Assembly (NCBI GenBank): GCA_023389155.1
Contig: JAEWEV010000011.1
Span: 248,001 to 312,000, forward strand
DNA from: Pseudomonadota bacterium
Lineage (GTDB): Bacteria > Pseudomonadota > Gammaproteobacteria > Burkholderiales > Burkholderiaceae_B
Reading direction: 5' to 3'
Length of the DNA stretch: 64,000 bases
Shown: positions 16,586-26,138 of the stretch, piece after piece
Numbering within the stretch: position 1 is the stretch's first letter
Layout of the letters: each line of letters begins with the position of its first letter
Notes under the pieces: model-generated
What the model saw: the letters and a program-made list of their open reading frames with translations, nothing else
The model's database searches: none
Told to the model about the DNA's origin: nothing
Position numbers and translations under genes: made by a program

Positions 16586-18760
16586 TTATCGAATGCCGTA
16601 CTGCTTTTTGGCTTGCTGGCGCCATTGATGTAGCAGTGGCTCGGTGTAGCCATTGGGCTGTTCCACACCCTTGAACACCAGATCGCATGCTGCGCGGAAT
16701 GCAGGAGACGTGTCGAAATTACCGACCATGGGCCGATACAGGCTATCGCCTTCGTTCTGTTTGTCGACCACGCCGGCCATACGCTTCATGGTTTCCATAA
16801 CCTGTTCTTCGGTCACGACACCATGACGCAGCCAGTTGGCCATATGCTGGCTGGAAATCCGCAGCGTGGCGCGGTCTTCCATCAGGCCCACGTTATGGAT
16901 GTCGGGCACTTTCGAGCAACCAATACCCTGGTCGACCCAGCGCACCACATAACCCAGGATCCCCTGTGCGTTGTTGTCCAGTTCCTGCTGTTTCTCTTCG
17001 TCGGACCAGTTGGTATTATCGGCCACAGGAATGGTCAGCAGTTCATCAAGACGTTCCTGCGTATCGCTCTTCAGACTGTTCTGCACCTCAACCACATCGG
17101 TCTGATGGTAGTGAAGCGCATGCAGCGTGGCGGCCGTGGGGGATGGAACCCATGCCGTATTGGCACCGGCCTTCAGTTGCGCCCCTTTCTGGGCCAGCAT
17201 ATCGGCCATCAGGTCGGGCATGGCCCACATTCCCTTGCCGATCTGTGACTTGCCCTGAAGACCGCAAGCCAATCCGAAAAACACATTGCGTTTTTCGTAA
17301 GCATCAATCCAGGCGGATTTTTTCATATCGCCCTTGCGGATCATGGCGCCGGCTTCCATGGACGTATGCATCTCGTCGCCGGTGCGATCCAGGAATCCTG
17401 TATTGATGAACACCACACGATCGGCAGCGGCAGCGATACACGCTTTCAGGTTCGCACTGGTTCGGCGTTCTTCATCCATCACACCCATTTTGATGGTGTT
17501 CGGCGCCAGGCCCAGCAGCGCTTCGGTGCGACCAAACAGCTTGCTGGCAAAGGCCACTTCATCGGGGCCGTGCATTTTCGGCTTCACAATGTAGATGGAA
17601 CCCTTGCGTGAGTTGCCGCCTTCGCGTTTCAGGTCATGCATGGCAACCAGGCTGGTAAACACGGCATCCAGAATGCCTTCCGGCGTTTCGTTGCCGTCCT
17701 TGTCCAGAATGGCGGGATTGGTCATCAGGTGGCCAACGTTGCGGATGAACATAAGCGAGCGACCGGGCAGCGTGGCAGGCTTGCCGTCTTTGCCAATGTA
17801 TTCGCGGTCGGAGTTAAGCTTGCGGATGAACGTTTTGCCGCCTTTGGTCACCTCTTCTACCAGCGTACCGTTCATCAGGCCCAGCCAGTTGCGGTAGACC
17901 AGGACTTTGTCCTCGGCATCCACGGCAGCGATAGAGTCTTCGCAGTCCATGATAGTGCTCAGCGCAGCCTCGAGCAGTACGTCCTTGACGCCCGCCTTAT
18001 CCTGCTTGCCGATAGGATTCGATTTATCGATCTGCACTTCGAAATGCAGGCCGTTCTGGCGGAACACCAGGGCTTCAGGCGCGGCAGCATCGCCGCGGTG
18101 GCCCAGATACAGATCGCCATCGGCCAGGGTCGTTTTACTGCCGTCGGGCAGGGTGACAGACAAGGCACCGTTTTCGGCGGTATAGGCCGTGGCATCTTTG
18201 TGCGAGCCGTTTTTCAGCGGGATGGTCTGGTCCAGGAAATCGCGGGCAAAAGCGATCACTTTTTCGCCGCGTTTGGGGTTATAGCCCCCCTCGCGTGTGG
18301 CGCCATCTTCTTCGCTCAGGGCGTCGGTACCATACAGCGCGTCATACAGACTACCCCAGCGCGCATTGGCGGCATTCAGGGCATAGCGTGCATTGGTGAT
18401 AGGAACCACCAGTTGCGGACCCGCCTGGTTGGTAATTTCATAATCTACATTGCTGGTATTGACCTGCACAGAGGCCGGGGCCTCTTTGAGGTAGCCGATT
18501 TCTTTCAGGAAGGCTTTATAGGCCTCCATATCGGCGATTTTGCCGGGATGCTGGCGGTACCAGTCATCCAGTTTGGACTGGATGCGGTCACGTTCGGTCA
18601 GCAGCGCCTTGTTTTCCGGGGCCAGATCATTGATCAGCGCGTCCAGTCCTTTCCAGAACGCATCGGCGTCAACGCCCGTGCCCGGCAGGGCTTCCTGATC
18701 AACGAAATTTTTCAGCACGGTGGCGATCTGAAGGCTGTGAACCTGCGTACGGTCGGTCAT
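16586..18760 (-). CDS. glcB: Malate synthase G
   Basis: 724 aa, matching the single-chain G isozyme. It condenses glyoxylate with acetyl-CoA to malate. Characteristic segments are IMDCEDSIAAVDAEDKVLVYRNWLGLM, KPKMHGPDEVAFA, the MGVMDEERRTSANLKACIAAA stretch with the substrate-site Glu-Arg, and the C-terminal EDRATLRISSQHMANWLRHG. It is monocistronic, divergent from the helicase gene. The neighbouring D-2-hydroxyacid oxidoreductase could feed it glyoxylate, but that link is inference; no isocitrate lyase or glcDEF is in the window. Confidence 0.97.
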   Translation of the reverse strand: MTDRTQVHSLQIATVLKNFVDQEALPGTGVDADAFWKGLDALINDLAPENKALLTERDRIQSKLDDWYRQHPGKIADMEAYKAFLKEIGYLKEAPASVQVNTSNVDYEITNQAGPQLVVPITNARYALNAANARWGSLYDALYGTDALSEEDGATREGGYNPKRGEKVIAFARDFLDQTIPLKNGSHKDATAYTAENGALSVTLPDGSKTTLADGDLYLGHRGDAAAPEALVFRQNGLHFEVQIDKSNPIGKQDKAGVKDVLLEAALSTIMDCEDSIAAVDAEDKVLVYRNWLGLMNGTLVEEVTKGGKTFIRKLNSDREYIGKDGKPATLPGRSLMFIRNVGHLMTNPAILDKDGNETPEGILDAVFTSLVAMHDLKREGGNSRKGSIYIVKPKMHGPDEVAFASKLFGRTEALLGLAPNTIKMGVMDEERRTSANLKACIAAAADRVVFINTGFLDRTGDEMHTSMEAGAMIRKGDMKKSAWIDAYEKRNVFFGLACGLQGKSQIGKGMWAMPDLMADMLAQKGAQLKAGANTAWVPSPTAATLHALHYHQTDVVEVQNSLKSDTQERLDELLTIPVADNTNWSDEEKQQELDNNAQGILGYVVRWVDQGIGCSKVPDIHNVGLMEDRATLRISSQHMANWLRHGVVTEEQVMETMKRMAGVVDKQNEGDSLYRPMVGNFDTSPAFRAACDLVFKGVEQPNGYTEPLLHQWRQQAKKQYGIR

Positions 18761-18940
18761 ATTGGCTCCTGAATGATGGTTTTATGACGGTGGGCTCAGA
18801 AAAGCCGTCACTTAGTCCGGCTCTGCACCCTGATTATTGCTATTATGACGACTCCCGATGGTGTCCTCAAGAAGCATGCAGTCATTTGAGAATTTACTTT
18901 CGGTACACAATAACGCAGTGATTTTATATTTATTTTCAAT

Positions 18941-20803
18941 ATGGTACGTGCTTCTCCCCTTCTTTTTGACCAGTACTCCGACCGTGCCCTGCTGATCGAA
19001 GGGGTAGCCGGCAGCGGCAAGACCACGTTGATTGCCCGGGAGGCGGAGCAATGTGTCACGCTGGGGAAAACGCTGCTGATCACATTCAGCCGCGCCGGAC
19101 GTGACGTCCTGCAACAGTATATGCAGGCCCGACAGGTCGAGCCGGTGTCCAATCCGAATCTGCACATCTTCACCATCGATGGTCTCGCGCACTTCCTGTT
19201 GCGCCGTCTGGGTGACGAGCGCTATGTGCTGGATCGCACGGCGATTGTGAGTGAGCTGCTGCCGGAACTGGTCAGCGATGTCTGCGATGGTCTGGAAAAC
19301 GAATCAGAACAGGAAGAGGGACAAGGCCTGCAGGCCCCGGCCCTATCGATAGACGCCATGGAAAAGCTGATGTCCGACCTGGATTACTATCGGGCGTCCC
19401 TGGCCTGGCAGGCCGAATTGCCCGACGAGGAACAGGCCGCTTTCGGCGATGGCCTGCACCACCCGCCCGAACTGGTTCGAGCCGTCTTTCGTCGCTACGA
19501 CGCCCTGCGCGCCCACTGGAAGCCTGATGCGGCCGAACCTGATGATAGTCTGCTGGATCCTGCATACAAACCGGAGCGCAGCAAGGGCATGTTTGGCTTT
19601 CGGCTGGTATCAGAGGCCACCTACGACCTGCTGGAAGCGCTGGATAATGGCGCGCAGCTGCCAGCGAGTGCCGCGTCCTATCAGTACGTGATGATCGATG
19701 AGTTTCACGATACAACACCGCTGCAACTGTTGCTGCTGTCGCATATTGCGCGACCGGCCCGCCGGCTGATGGCCGTCGGCGACCGCTACCAGACTATCTT
19801 TGCCTGGCGCGGCGCCAACACGGATCTGGTATTCGATGCTTTCGTAAGGGATTTTTCTGCCAGACGGGTCAGCAGCCTGACCAGCTATCGTTTTGGCCCC
19901 GAACTGGCCAAGCTGGCCGGGGAACTGACGCAGCGGGAGATTACCTCGGCCGTGCGATCCGATACGCCGGTTGCACACTGTGCCGGCAACTGGGAAGACG
20001 CTACCGTGCTGGCCCCGCTTGGCAGGCAGACCATTGTCTGCCGCCATGGCGCAGACAGAATCCGCGCCGCCTTCTCCCTGATATGTCACGGCCCCGCGTC
20101 AATCAAGGTTGCCTGGCCGGCCGGCGCAACGCCCGCGGTGGGCCTCGCCACGTTGTTGTATGCCCTGCGTTTTCCTCGCACGACCGCAAACCTTCGCACA
20201 CTGCCCTTAAGTCTGCGGCAGTTTTTCTCGCTGCCCGGATGCCTCGCCCCCGACCTCGCGCGCGATCTCGCACAAACCAGACTGACACCCGTCAGTGTGC
20301 GCATGCATATGGAAACCTGGCTTGGCGCCCGTGAACCGGTATTTGCCTCCAGCCTTAAGCACGCGCTGCAGGAATGGCTGGCCACCCCGGTTGCAGCGCA
20401 CACCCCTGCCATCGAGGCGCTGCAGCACTTTGCCCGCCGCGCCGATCTGTTCCGAAACCTGGCAGCGCCGCAACGATTACTGGATGAGTCCCTGAGCCAG
20501 GGCTGGAAAGGTCTGATCATGTATCTGCAGCAGCATCCCGGCGACATCCAGGACTGGCCCGCCTTGATGACGGCACTCACCGCCCGTTGCGCCACGCGCG
20601 GCGGCGTGCCGCTACTGACCGTGACCGAGGCCAAGGGCCACGAATACGACCATGTGCTGGTCTACGATACGGCAGACACCACATTTCGCAATCAGACGGA
20701 TGCGCCCGATGTGGAACGAAATCGATATTACGTCGCCTGCACGCGTGCGCGCAAATCGCTGACGCTGTTCCGACCGGCGTTGCCGGACCGCCTGGCGTCA
20801 TGA
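18941..20803 (+). CDS. UvrD/Rep-like superfamily 1 helicase
   Basis: 620 aa. Motifs in order: Walker A GVAGSGKTTL at 21-30; Ia LLITFSRAGRDVLQQYM; II VMIDEFHDTTPLQ (UvrD proteins usually have DEFQD or DEYQD, here His replaces Gln); III GDRYQTIFAWRGAN; V TVTEAKGHEYDHVLVYD; VI RNRYYVACTRARKSLTLF. The set is complete, so it should be an active ATP-dependent 3'-5' DNA translocase. It is smaller than UvrD and lacks the usual C-terminal extension; the 2B-like region looks reduced. There is no nuclease or partner gene beside it. Its function in repair, plasmid or phage defence is unknown. Confidence 0.85.
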   Translation: MVRASPLLFDQYSDRALLIEGVAGSGKTTLIAREAEQCVTLGKTLLITFSRAGRDVLQQYMQARQVEPVSNPNLHIFTIDGLAHFLLRRLGDERYVLDRTAIVSELLPELVSDVCDGLENESEQEEGQGLQAPALSIDAMEKLMSDLDYYRASLAWQAELPDEEQAAFGDGLHHPPELVRAVFRRYDALRAHWKPDAAEPDDSLLDPAYKPERSKGMFGFRLVSEATYDLLEALDNGAQLPASAASYQYVMIDEFHDTTPLQLLLLSHIARPARRLMAVGDRYQTIFAWRGANTDLVFDAFVRDFSARRVSSLTSYRFGPELAKLAGELTQREITSAVRSDTPVAHCAGNWEDATVLAPLGRQTIVCRHGADRIRAAFSLICHGPASIKVAWPAGATPAVGLATLLYALRFPRTTANLRTLPLSLRQFFSLPGCLAPDLARDLAQTRLTPVSVRMHMETWLGAREPVFASSLKHALQEWLATPVAAHTPAIEALQHFARRADLFRNLAAPQRLLDESLSQGWKGLIMYLQQHPGDIQDWPALMTALTARCATRGGVPLLTVTEAKGHEYDHVLVYDTADTTFRNQTDAPDVERNRYYVACTRARKSLTLFRPALPDRLAS

Positions 20804-20865
20804 TGGATCTGCGATACGCGCTGTAGGGAATAGTCGGCGGGAAGTTGCAGAACCACAAGCGACTA

Positions 20866-20893
20866 AGGCCCAGCCGGAAACAGCGGCGGGCCT
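20866..20893. terminator. Stem-loop between convergent helicase and fpr genes
   Basis: AGGCCC (20866-20871) pairs with GGGCCT (20888-20893), extended inward by a GCCG/CGGC pair with one bulged base. No T-run on either strand, so termination efficiency is uncertain. Confidence 0.35.
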
Positions 20894-20956
20894 CGCACCT
20901 GCGATCAGGCTTGCAGGGCACCAGATGCCTGCCCCCGCCAGTACGTCCAGATCGAA

Positions 20957-21730
20957 TTACTGCTCGGCAAAAGCCCGTTCAATCACAAACGCGCCGGGAC
21001 GCGATGTATTGCCCTCGCTAAACCCGCGACGCTCCAGCGCCGTTTTCAGGTCCCGCAACATTTCAGGGCTGCCGCAAATCATGGCGCGGTCAGTTTCAGG
21101 ATTGAGCTCGGGAACGCCCAGATCCTGGAACAGTTTACCGGAGTCAATCAGGGCAGTAATACGGCCTTCATGACGGAAGGGCTCGCGCGTAACCGTAGGA
21201 TAGTACTTGAGTTTTTCTGACACCATCTCACCCAGGAATTCGTGCCTGGGCAATTCATTTGTAATATAGTCGTGATAGCACAGCTCGTTCACGAAGCGCA
21301 CACCGTGCACCAGGATCACTTCATCAAATCTTTCGTAGGTCTCGGGATCGCGAATCAGGCTCATGAAAGGTGCGAGTCCCGTCCCGGTAGCCAGCATATA
21401 CAGGCGCTTGCCCGGCAACAGATAGTCCACCAGCAGCGTCCCCGTGGGCTTGCGCCCAACAATAATGGAGTCGCCGACCTTGATGTGCTGCAGACGCGAG
21501 GTTAGCGGACCATCAGGCACCTTGATGCTGAGAAATTCCAGATGATCTTCATAGTTTGCGCTTGCAATACTGTAGGCACGCAGCAATGGCTTGCCGTTCA
21601 CGGGCAGGCCGATCATAGTGAAATGCCCGTTGGAAAAACGCAATGCCTGATCACGTGTGGTAGTAAAGCTGAACAGACGATCTGTCCAGTGGTGGATGCT
21701 GAGAACTTTGCCTTCCAGAAATGCGGCCAT
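20957..21730 (-). CDS. fpr: Ferredoxin--NADP(+) reductase
   Basis: 257 aa, typical of the bacterial Fpr subclass. The FAD-binding signature RAYSIAS is near residue 51, the NADP-site GTGLAPFMSLIRDPETYE near 115, and CGSPEML near the C-terminus. The chain ends in VIERAFAEQ, the C-terminal extension common in proteobacterial Fpr proteins. It transfers electrons between NADPH and ferredoxin or flavodoxin and often belongs to oxidative-stress or iron-sulfur regulons; no operon partner is visible. Confidence 0.95.
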   Translation of the reverse strand: MAAFLEGKVLSIHHWTDRLFSFTTTRDQALRFSNGHFTMIGLPVNGKPLLRAYSIASANYEDHLEFLSIKVPDGPLTSRLQHIKVGDSIIVGRKPTGTLLVDYLLPGKRLYMLATGTGLAPFMSLIRDPETYERFDEVILVHGVRFVNELCYHDYITNELPRHEFLGEMVSEKLKYYPTVTREPFRHEGRITALIDSGKLFQDLGVPELNPETDRAMICGSPEMLRDLKTALERRGFSEGNTSRPGAFVIERAFAEQ

Positions 21731-21860
21731 TGTGAAACGTACCTTCAGGGAATAAAAAAGAGAATGGACAATTATCGCAATTGTACTTAGAACATTGCTT
21801 GTCGCCGATCAAAGAACCTTTTATTTTAGTGGTTAAATCACTGCAAGACAGCCGCATTGG

Positions 21861-21866
21861 TATAAT
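21861..21866 (+). promoter_or_regulatory. Candidate -10 element of the MFS gene
   Basis: A consensus TATAAT lies 27 bp before the MFS start, in the short divergent gap with fpr. No good -35 hexamer is seen at the right distance, so the assignment is tentative. Confidence 0.3.
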
Positions 21867-21893
21867 TCGGCACATCTTCTGGTTGTCCACTTC

Positions 21894-23150
21894 ATGCCTC
21901 CCTCATCGCACAAACCCTCCGAAAAACGGTTCATCACCCTTTCCATGCTGCTATTTCCCCTGGCAATGGTGCTGTATGAGCTATCAGCCTATATCGGCAA
22001 CGACATGGTGCAGCCGGCCATGCTCACGATCACCGCCGAATATGGCGTAGACGATGCGTGGGTTGCTTCCTCCATGTCACTGTACATTCTGGGGGGCGCC
22101 TGTCTGACCTGGCTGATTGGCCCGCTTTCCGACACTTACGGACGGCGGCGCGTCATGCTGGCGGGCGTGGCCTATTTCATCGCGACCAATTTCCTTATCC
22201 TGCTTGCCCCCACCATTGAATGGTTCATGTTGCTGCGGTTTTTGCAGGGAATGGGCCTGTGTTTCATTGCCGCCGTCGGTTATGTGAGCATACAGGAAGC
22301 CTTCGAGGAATTGACCGCCATCCGCGTGATGGCGCTCATGGCCAATATCTCGATGGTTGCGCCCCTGCTGGGCCCGCTGGCCGGGGCGGCACTCATCAGC
22401 GTCGTTTCCTGGCACTGGGGGTTTGTGATTATTGCCAGCCTTGCCTGTATTTCGATTGTGGGTTTGTATCTGCACATGCCCGAGACCGTCAATCTGGCGC
22501 TGCCCAAAAAGATGCCAAAACAGATCTGGCAGCAATACAGGCTGGTGCTCAAAAACGGTCTGTTCATGCAACTGACGCTTTATTTTCCGCTGATTGTGCT
22601 GCCCATGCTTGTATGGATTGGCCTGTCCCCCGTCTTTCTGATCAAGGACATGGGAATGACCAATATGGGCTATGGCCTGTCGCAACTGCCCATTTTCATC
22701 AGCCTGATCATCGGCAACATCGCGCTGGCGAAATATGCGCCGCGCTTCCCTGTCGGCCAGTCCGTTTACTTTTCCATTCCCATCATGATTGCCGGTGGTG
22801 CGCTACTTGTGCTGGCCGGCCTGTTCCCTTCTTTTGCCTATCTGGGACTGGTGGGCGGTCTGGCGCTCTCCGCCTTCGCCCAGGGCATCACCTTTGCCGT
22901 TCTGTATCGCTTCACATTGATGGCATCGGATCAGCCCAAGGGCGTGGTGGCCGCCGTCATGAGCCTGATCATGATGCTGATGCAGGCCGTGGGCATTGAA
23001 CTGTTCAAACTGGTGTATGTGCATTGGGGCCTGGCTGCCCTGTGCATTATGAATGGACTGCTGATGCTGGTGTTCGCGGCGTTAACGCCCCGCCTGATGC
23101 GCAAAGCCATGCGCGTGGCAACCCCCGGGCCTGCGATACCCACCGCCTGA
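21894..23150 (+). CDS. MFS transporter, MdfA/DHA1-like
   Basis: 418 aa with about twelve hydrophobic segments. The N-terminal half has the pattern LYELSAYIGNDMVQPAML and the loop 2-3 motif GPLSDTYGRRRVMLAG; transmembrane segment 5 contains APLLGPLAGAALI, the antiporter motif C region. This matches the MdfA-type drug/H+ antiporters. An acidic residue in the first helix (YELSAYIGND) is the position used by MdfA for cationic drug recognition. The substrate cannot be determined; it is single and unlinked to a local regulator. Confidence 0.88.
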   Translation: MPPSSHKPSEKRFITLSMLLFPLAMVLYELSAYIGNDMVQPAMLTITAEYGVDDAWVASSMSLYILGGACLTWLIGPLSDTYGRRRVMLAGVAYFIATNFLILLAPTIEWFMLLRFLQGMGLCFIAAVGYVSIQEAFEELTAIRVMALMANISMVAPLLGPLAGAALISVVSWHWGFVIIASLACISIVGLYLHMPETVNLALPKKMPKQIWQQYRLVLKNGLFMQLTLYFPLIVLPMLVWIGLSPVFLIKDMGMTNMGYGLSQLPIFISLIIGNIALAKYAPRFPVGQSVYFSIPIMIAGGALLVLAGLFPSFAYLGLVGGLALSAFAQGITFAVLYRFTLMASDQPKGVVAAVMSLIMMLMQAVGIELFKLVYVHWGLAALCIMNGLLMLVFAALTPRLMRKAMRVATPGPAIPTA

Positions 23151-23261
23151 GGCATCACACTCTCGCTTTACCCGTCACGCACTTCAGCGCCCCGCATCAC
23201 ACAGACAGCGCTCCGGGTCCCCGCGGCAGCCTGAATCGGGCCAAGCCGTTGCGAGTGGCCG

Positions 23262-24044
23262 CTACAGCCCGTCCAGCTTCTCGTGCAGCACTTCGCGGCT
23301 GATTTCTCCGATCTGGGTACGCTCCAGCGCATCATGATTAAAAAAAAGCGTGGTCGGCAGGCCACGAGTCTTAAATTGTGCTGACAGCATCGAATCGGGA
23401 TCCAGGCGAATCCACTGAGCCAGGTCGGTCAGCCCTTCCTGCTGAAGATATCGTTCAATCTGCGCTTTCGGCTCACCCTGATTCACAAAAAGAAATTGCA
23501 CATCGGGATTGTCTCTGGCGGCCTGCTCAAGCATAGGCATTTCACGCCGACATGGCGCGCACCAGGTTGCCCACAGATTGATGACAACCTTGCGATCTTT
23601 CAGGTCTTTCAGTTCATGCGATTGCGCGTCCATGCCTGCCAGGGAAACCGCCGGCAGTGGTTGGACCGGCGGCCCGGGTATCATGAATGCGATAGCCGCC
23701 ATCAGTGCCGCGACCCCGGCAAGCAGCGCACCGCCCATGGCTCGCAGACGCCAGCCATGCAGCAGAATCAGCGCCACCACGGCCGCGGCGATCGCCCAGG
23801 GGATATCAAAGCCACCCTGCCAGAAATAGAAGATGCGCCACGGCTCGCCCAGGAAGCCTTCCCAGTGACGGATCACAAAACCCAGTCGCGCGCTGGCAAG
23901 CACGATTAGCATGACCGCCCAGGGCCAGCGGTCAAATTGCGGGCTGACCCGGCGCGTGAGCACTGCGCAGCCGACCAGCAGCGCGATCACGCCTGTGATT
24001 ACTGCGAGCACCATGGGAGCAAAGAAAAACGGGCCGATTGCCAT
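23262..24044 (-). CDS. TlpA family membrane-linked thioredoxin-like reductase
   Basis: 260 aa. The first half has several membrane helices (MVLAVITGVIALLVG; PWAVMLIVLASARLGFVI; IPWAIAAAVVALILL; AGVAALMAAIAFMI). It is followed by a periplasmic thioredoxin fold with the active site WATWCAPC (Cys162, Cys165), and GLPTTLFFN, the cis-Pro loop. The multi-helix N-terminal part resembles Lgt-type or prolipoprotein-like membrane regions seen in some fused TlpA proteins. It probably reduces periplasmic disulfides, for example in cytochrome c maturation, but no ccm genes are near. Confidence 0.85.
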   Translation of the reverse strand: MAIGPFFFAPMVLAVITGVIALLVGCAVLTRRVSPQFDRWPWAVMLIVLASARLGFVIRHWEGFLGEPWRIFYFWQGGFDIPWAIAAAVVALILLHGWRLRAMGGALLAGVAALMAAIAFMIPGPPVQPLPAVSLAGMDAQSHELKDLKDRKVVINLWATWCAPCRREMPMLEQAARDNPDVQFLFVNQGEPKAQIERYLQQEGLTDLAQWIRLDPDSMLSAQFKTRGLPTTLFFNHDALERTQIGEISREVLHEKLDGL

Positions 24045-24192
24045 GACAGAAAAGGGAATTGAACAGAAACGGGAAAATCGTCGACATCATAGCATCAGGG
24101 CTAACTGCAATATCACTACGCACGCTTTGAATATAATATCGACACTATTGCCCATACCTGGCGGACGCAAGCCCGTCATTTTTGACTATCGA

Positions 24193-25209
24193 ATGACTAT
24201 TCTGTCCAAAACCGCGGTACATGAAGACACCTCCCGGCCCGTGCTGGTTTCCGTGAAAAATCTGAAAAAGCATTTCGAGCTTGGTCGACAGCAGCGTGTA
24301 TATGCAGTCAACGGTGTCTCATTCGATATCCACCAAGGCGAAACCCTGGGGCTGGTCGGGGAATCGGGCTGTGGAAAGTCTACCACCGGACGCAGCATAT
24401 TGGGACTGTACGACCTCACTGAAGGCCAGGTAACCTTCCGCGGCCAGGACATCCATCGCCTGAAAGGGCGAGCGCGACGCCAGGCCCTGCGCGACATGCA
24501 GATGATTTTCCAGGACCCATATGCCAGCCTGAACCCGCGCGCCAGCGTGTTTGACCTGATTGCAGAGCCTCTGGAAATCCACGGTCTGTACCGCGATCCG
24601 CGCGAAAAGGCAGAACGCATCGGCAGGCTTCTGGAAGAGGTCGGACTGAATCCCTCCTTTGCACGACGCTATCCGCACGAGTTCTCCGGCGGGCAGCGAC
24701 AGCGTATCGGCATTGCCCGCGCGCTCGCGCTGGAACCCGCCTTCATTGTGGCCGACGAGCCCATCTCGGCACTCGACGTATCCATACAGGCGCAGATTGT
24801 CCAGCTTCTGCAGCGCCTGCAGCAGGAGCGCAAACTGACCTTCCTGTTCATCGCCCATGATCTTTCCATGGTGCAATATGTGTCGGACCGCGTTGGCGTC
24901 ATGTATATGGGCTACATGGCGGAACTGGCTGACAGTGAGCAGCTCTATCACAACCCGCTGCATCCCTACACGCAAGCCCTGCTATCGGCCATCCCGATTC
25001 CCGATCCGCAAAAACAACGCCATAAATCAGAGCGCATTCTTCATGGCGAGCTACCCAGTCCCATGCAGCCCACGACAGGCTGTGCCTTCCAGTCGCGCTG
25101 CCCTCGCGCCATGCAAGTCTGCAAGACCGAGCCGCCTATCTGGCGCGAGCATGCCCCAGGACACTATGCCGCCTGTCATGCGCTGGACGCCGACGGAGCG
25201 CGATCATGA
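24193..25209 (+). CDS. Peptide ABC transporter ATP-binding protein (DppF/OppF type)
   Basis: 338 aa from the ATG at 24193; the frame is open to 23911 but that part overlaps the divergent TlpA gene. Walker A GESGCGKST is at 56-64, the signature FSGGQRQRIGIARALA and Walker B FIVADEPISALDVS follow. The C-terminal HPYTQALLSAIPIPDP and CAFQSRCPRAMQVC regions are the oligopeptide/dipeptide subtype extension, with cysteines that can bind a 4Fe-4S cluster in homologues. First gene of a five-gene operon; its stop overlaps the next start as ATGA. Confidence 0.92.
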   Translation: MTILSKTAVHEDTSRPVLVSVKNLKKHFELGRQQRVYAVNGVSFDIHQGETLGLVGESGCGKSTTGRSILGLYDLTEGQVTFRGQDIHRLKGRARRQALRDMQMIFQDPYASLNPRASVFDLIAEPLEIHGLYRDPREKAERIGRLLEEVGLNPSFARRYPHEFSGGQRQRIGIARALALEPAFIVADEPISALDVSIQAQIVQLLQRLQQERKLTFLFIAHDLSMVQYVSDRVGVMYMGYMAELADSEQLYHNPLHPYTQALLSAIPIPDPQKQRHKSERILHGELPSPMQPTTGCAFQSRCPRAMQVCKTEPPIWREHAPGHYAACHALDADGARS

Positions 25210-26138
25210 AAAAGTATATTCTTTATCGCTTCCTGCTGATGCTGGGCACGATATTCATCATCGCCACGCTCACCTTTGTACTGATGCACCTGATTCCGGG
25301 CACCCCCTTCGATCAGGAGCGCCAGACCAGTGCCGCCGTGCAGGAGAACCTGCGGGCGTTCTACAAGCTGGATCAGCCCATACTCGTGCAGTATCTGCAT
25401 TATCTCAGGGCCATTATCACGTTTGACTACGGACCATCGATATCCAGCCCCGACACCACCGTGAATACCCTGCTGGCTCGCGGATTCCCGGTCTCCTTTG
25501 AACTGGGCCTGATGGCACTAGTGGTTGCCACCGTATCCGGCATTGCTGCAGGGACCATCGCCGCCCTGCGTCATAACCGCCTGATTGACCGCAGCGTCAT
25601 GGCCGTGGCCGTGGTGGGCATTTCCATCCCCAATTTCGTGCTGGCCACGTTGTTAATCCAGGAACTCTCGGTTGGCCTGGGCTGGTTTCCTGCCGCAACC
25701 TGGCGCACGCCGTGGCACAAAGTGCTGCCCGTTATCGCACTGGCTGTCACGCCCATGGCGATCCTGGCCCGCATCACGCGCTCAAGCATGCTGGACGTGC
25801 TGACCCAGGACTATATGACCATGGCGCGCGCCAAAGGCCTGTCTCCGTGGCGTATTGTCATCAGGCATGGCCTGCGCAATGCGTTGCTGCCTGTTGTCAC
25901 GCTGCTTGGCACCCTGGCTGCTTCCATTCTTACCGGTACATTTGTGATAGAAAAAATCTTTGCCATTCCGGGCATGGGCAGGTATTTCGTGGACTCCATC
26001 AGCACACGCGACTACCCCGTCATCATGGGTACGACCGTGTTCTACAGCGCCATTCTGGTATTCATGCTGTTTCTGGTCGACATTGCCTACGGCCTGCTTG
26101 ACCCGCGCATTACCCTTCACCGCAAGGGGCAGTCATGA
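25206..26138 (+). CDS. Peptide ABC transporter permease (DppB/OppB type)
   Basis: 310 aa with six predicted helices; it begins with the typical LYRFLLMLGTIFIIATLTFVLMHLIPG. The EAA-type cytoplasmic loop reads DYMTMARAKGLSPWRIVIRHGLRNALLP, the coupling helix contact for the ATPases. It overlaps its neighbours by four bases at both ends, so all are translated together. It pairs with the following DppC-like permease to form the membrane pore. Confidence 0.93.
   Translation: MKKYILYRFLLMLGTIFIIATLTFVLMHLIPGTPFDQERQTSAAVQENLRAFYKLDQPILVQYLHYLRAIITFDYGPSISSPDTTVNTLLARGFPVSFELGLMALVVATVSGIAAGTIAALRHNRLIDRSVMAVAVVGISIPNFVLATLLIQELSVGLGWFPAATWRTPWHKVLPVIALAVTPMAILARITRSSMLDVLTQDYMTMARAKGLSPWRIVIRHGLRNALLPVVTLLGTLAASILTGTFVIEKIFAIPGMGRYFVDSISTRDYPVIMGTTVFYSAILVFMLFLVDIAYGLLDPRITLHRKGQS

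Noticed and set aside
17636..18772. A 378-residue open frame on the plus strand opposite malate synthase G
   Set aside because: It lies antisense to a full-length, unmistakable enzyme gene and has no domain; long antisense frames arise from the codon bias of GC-rich genes.
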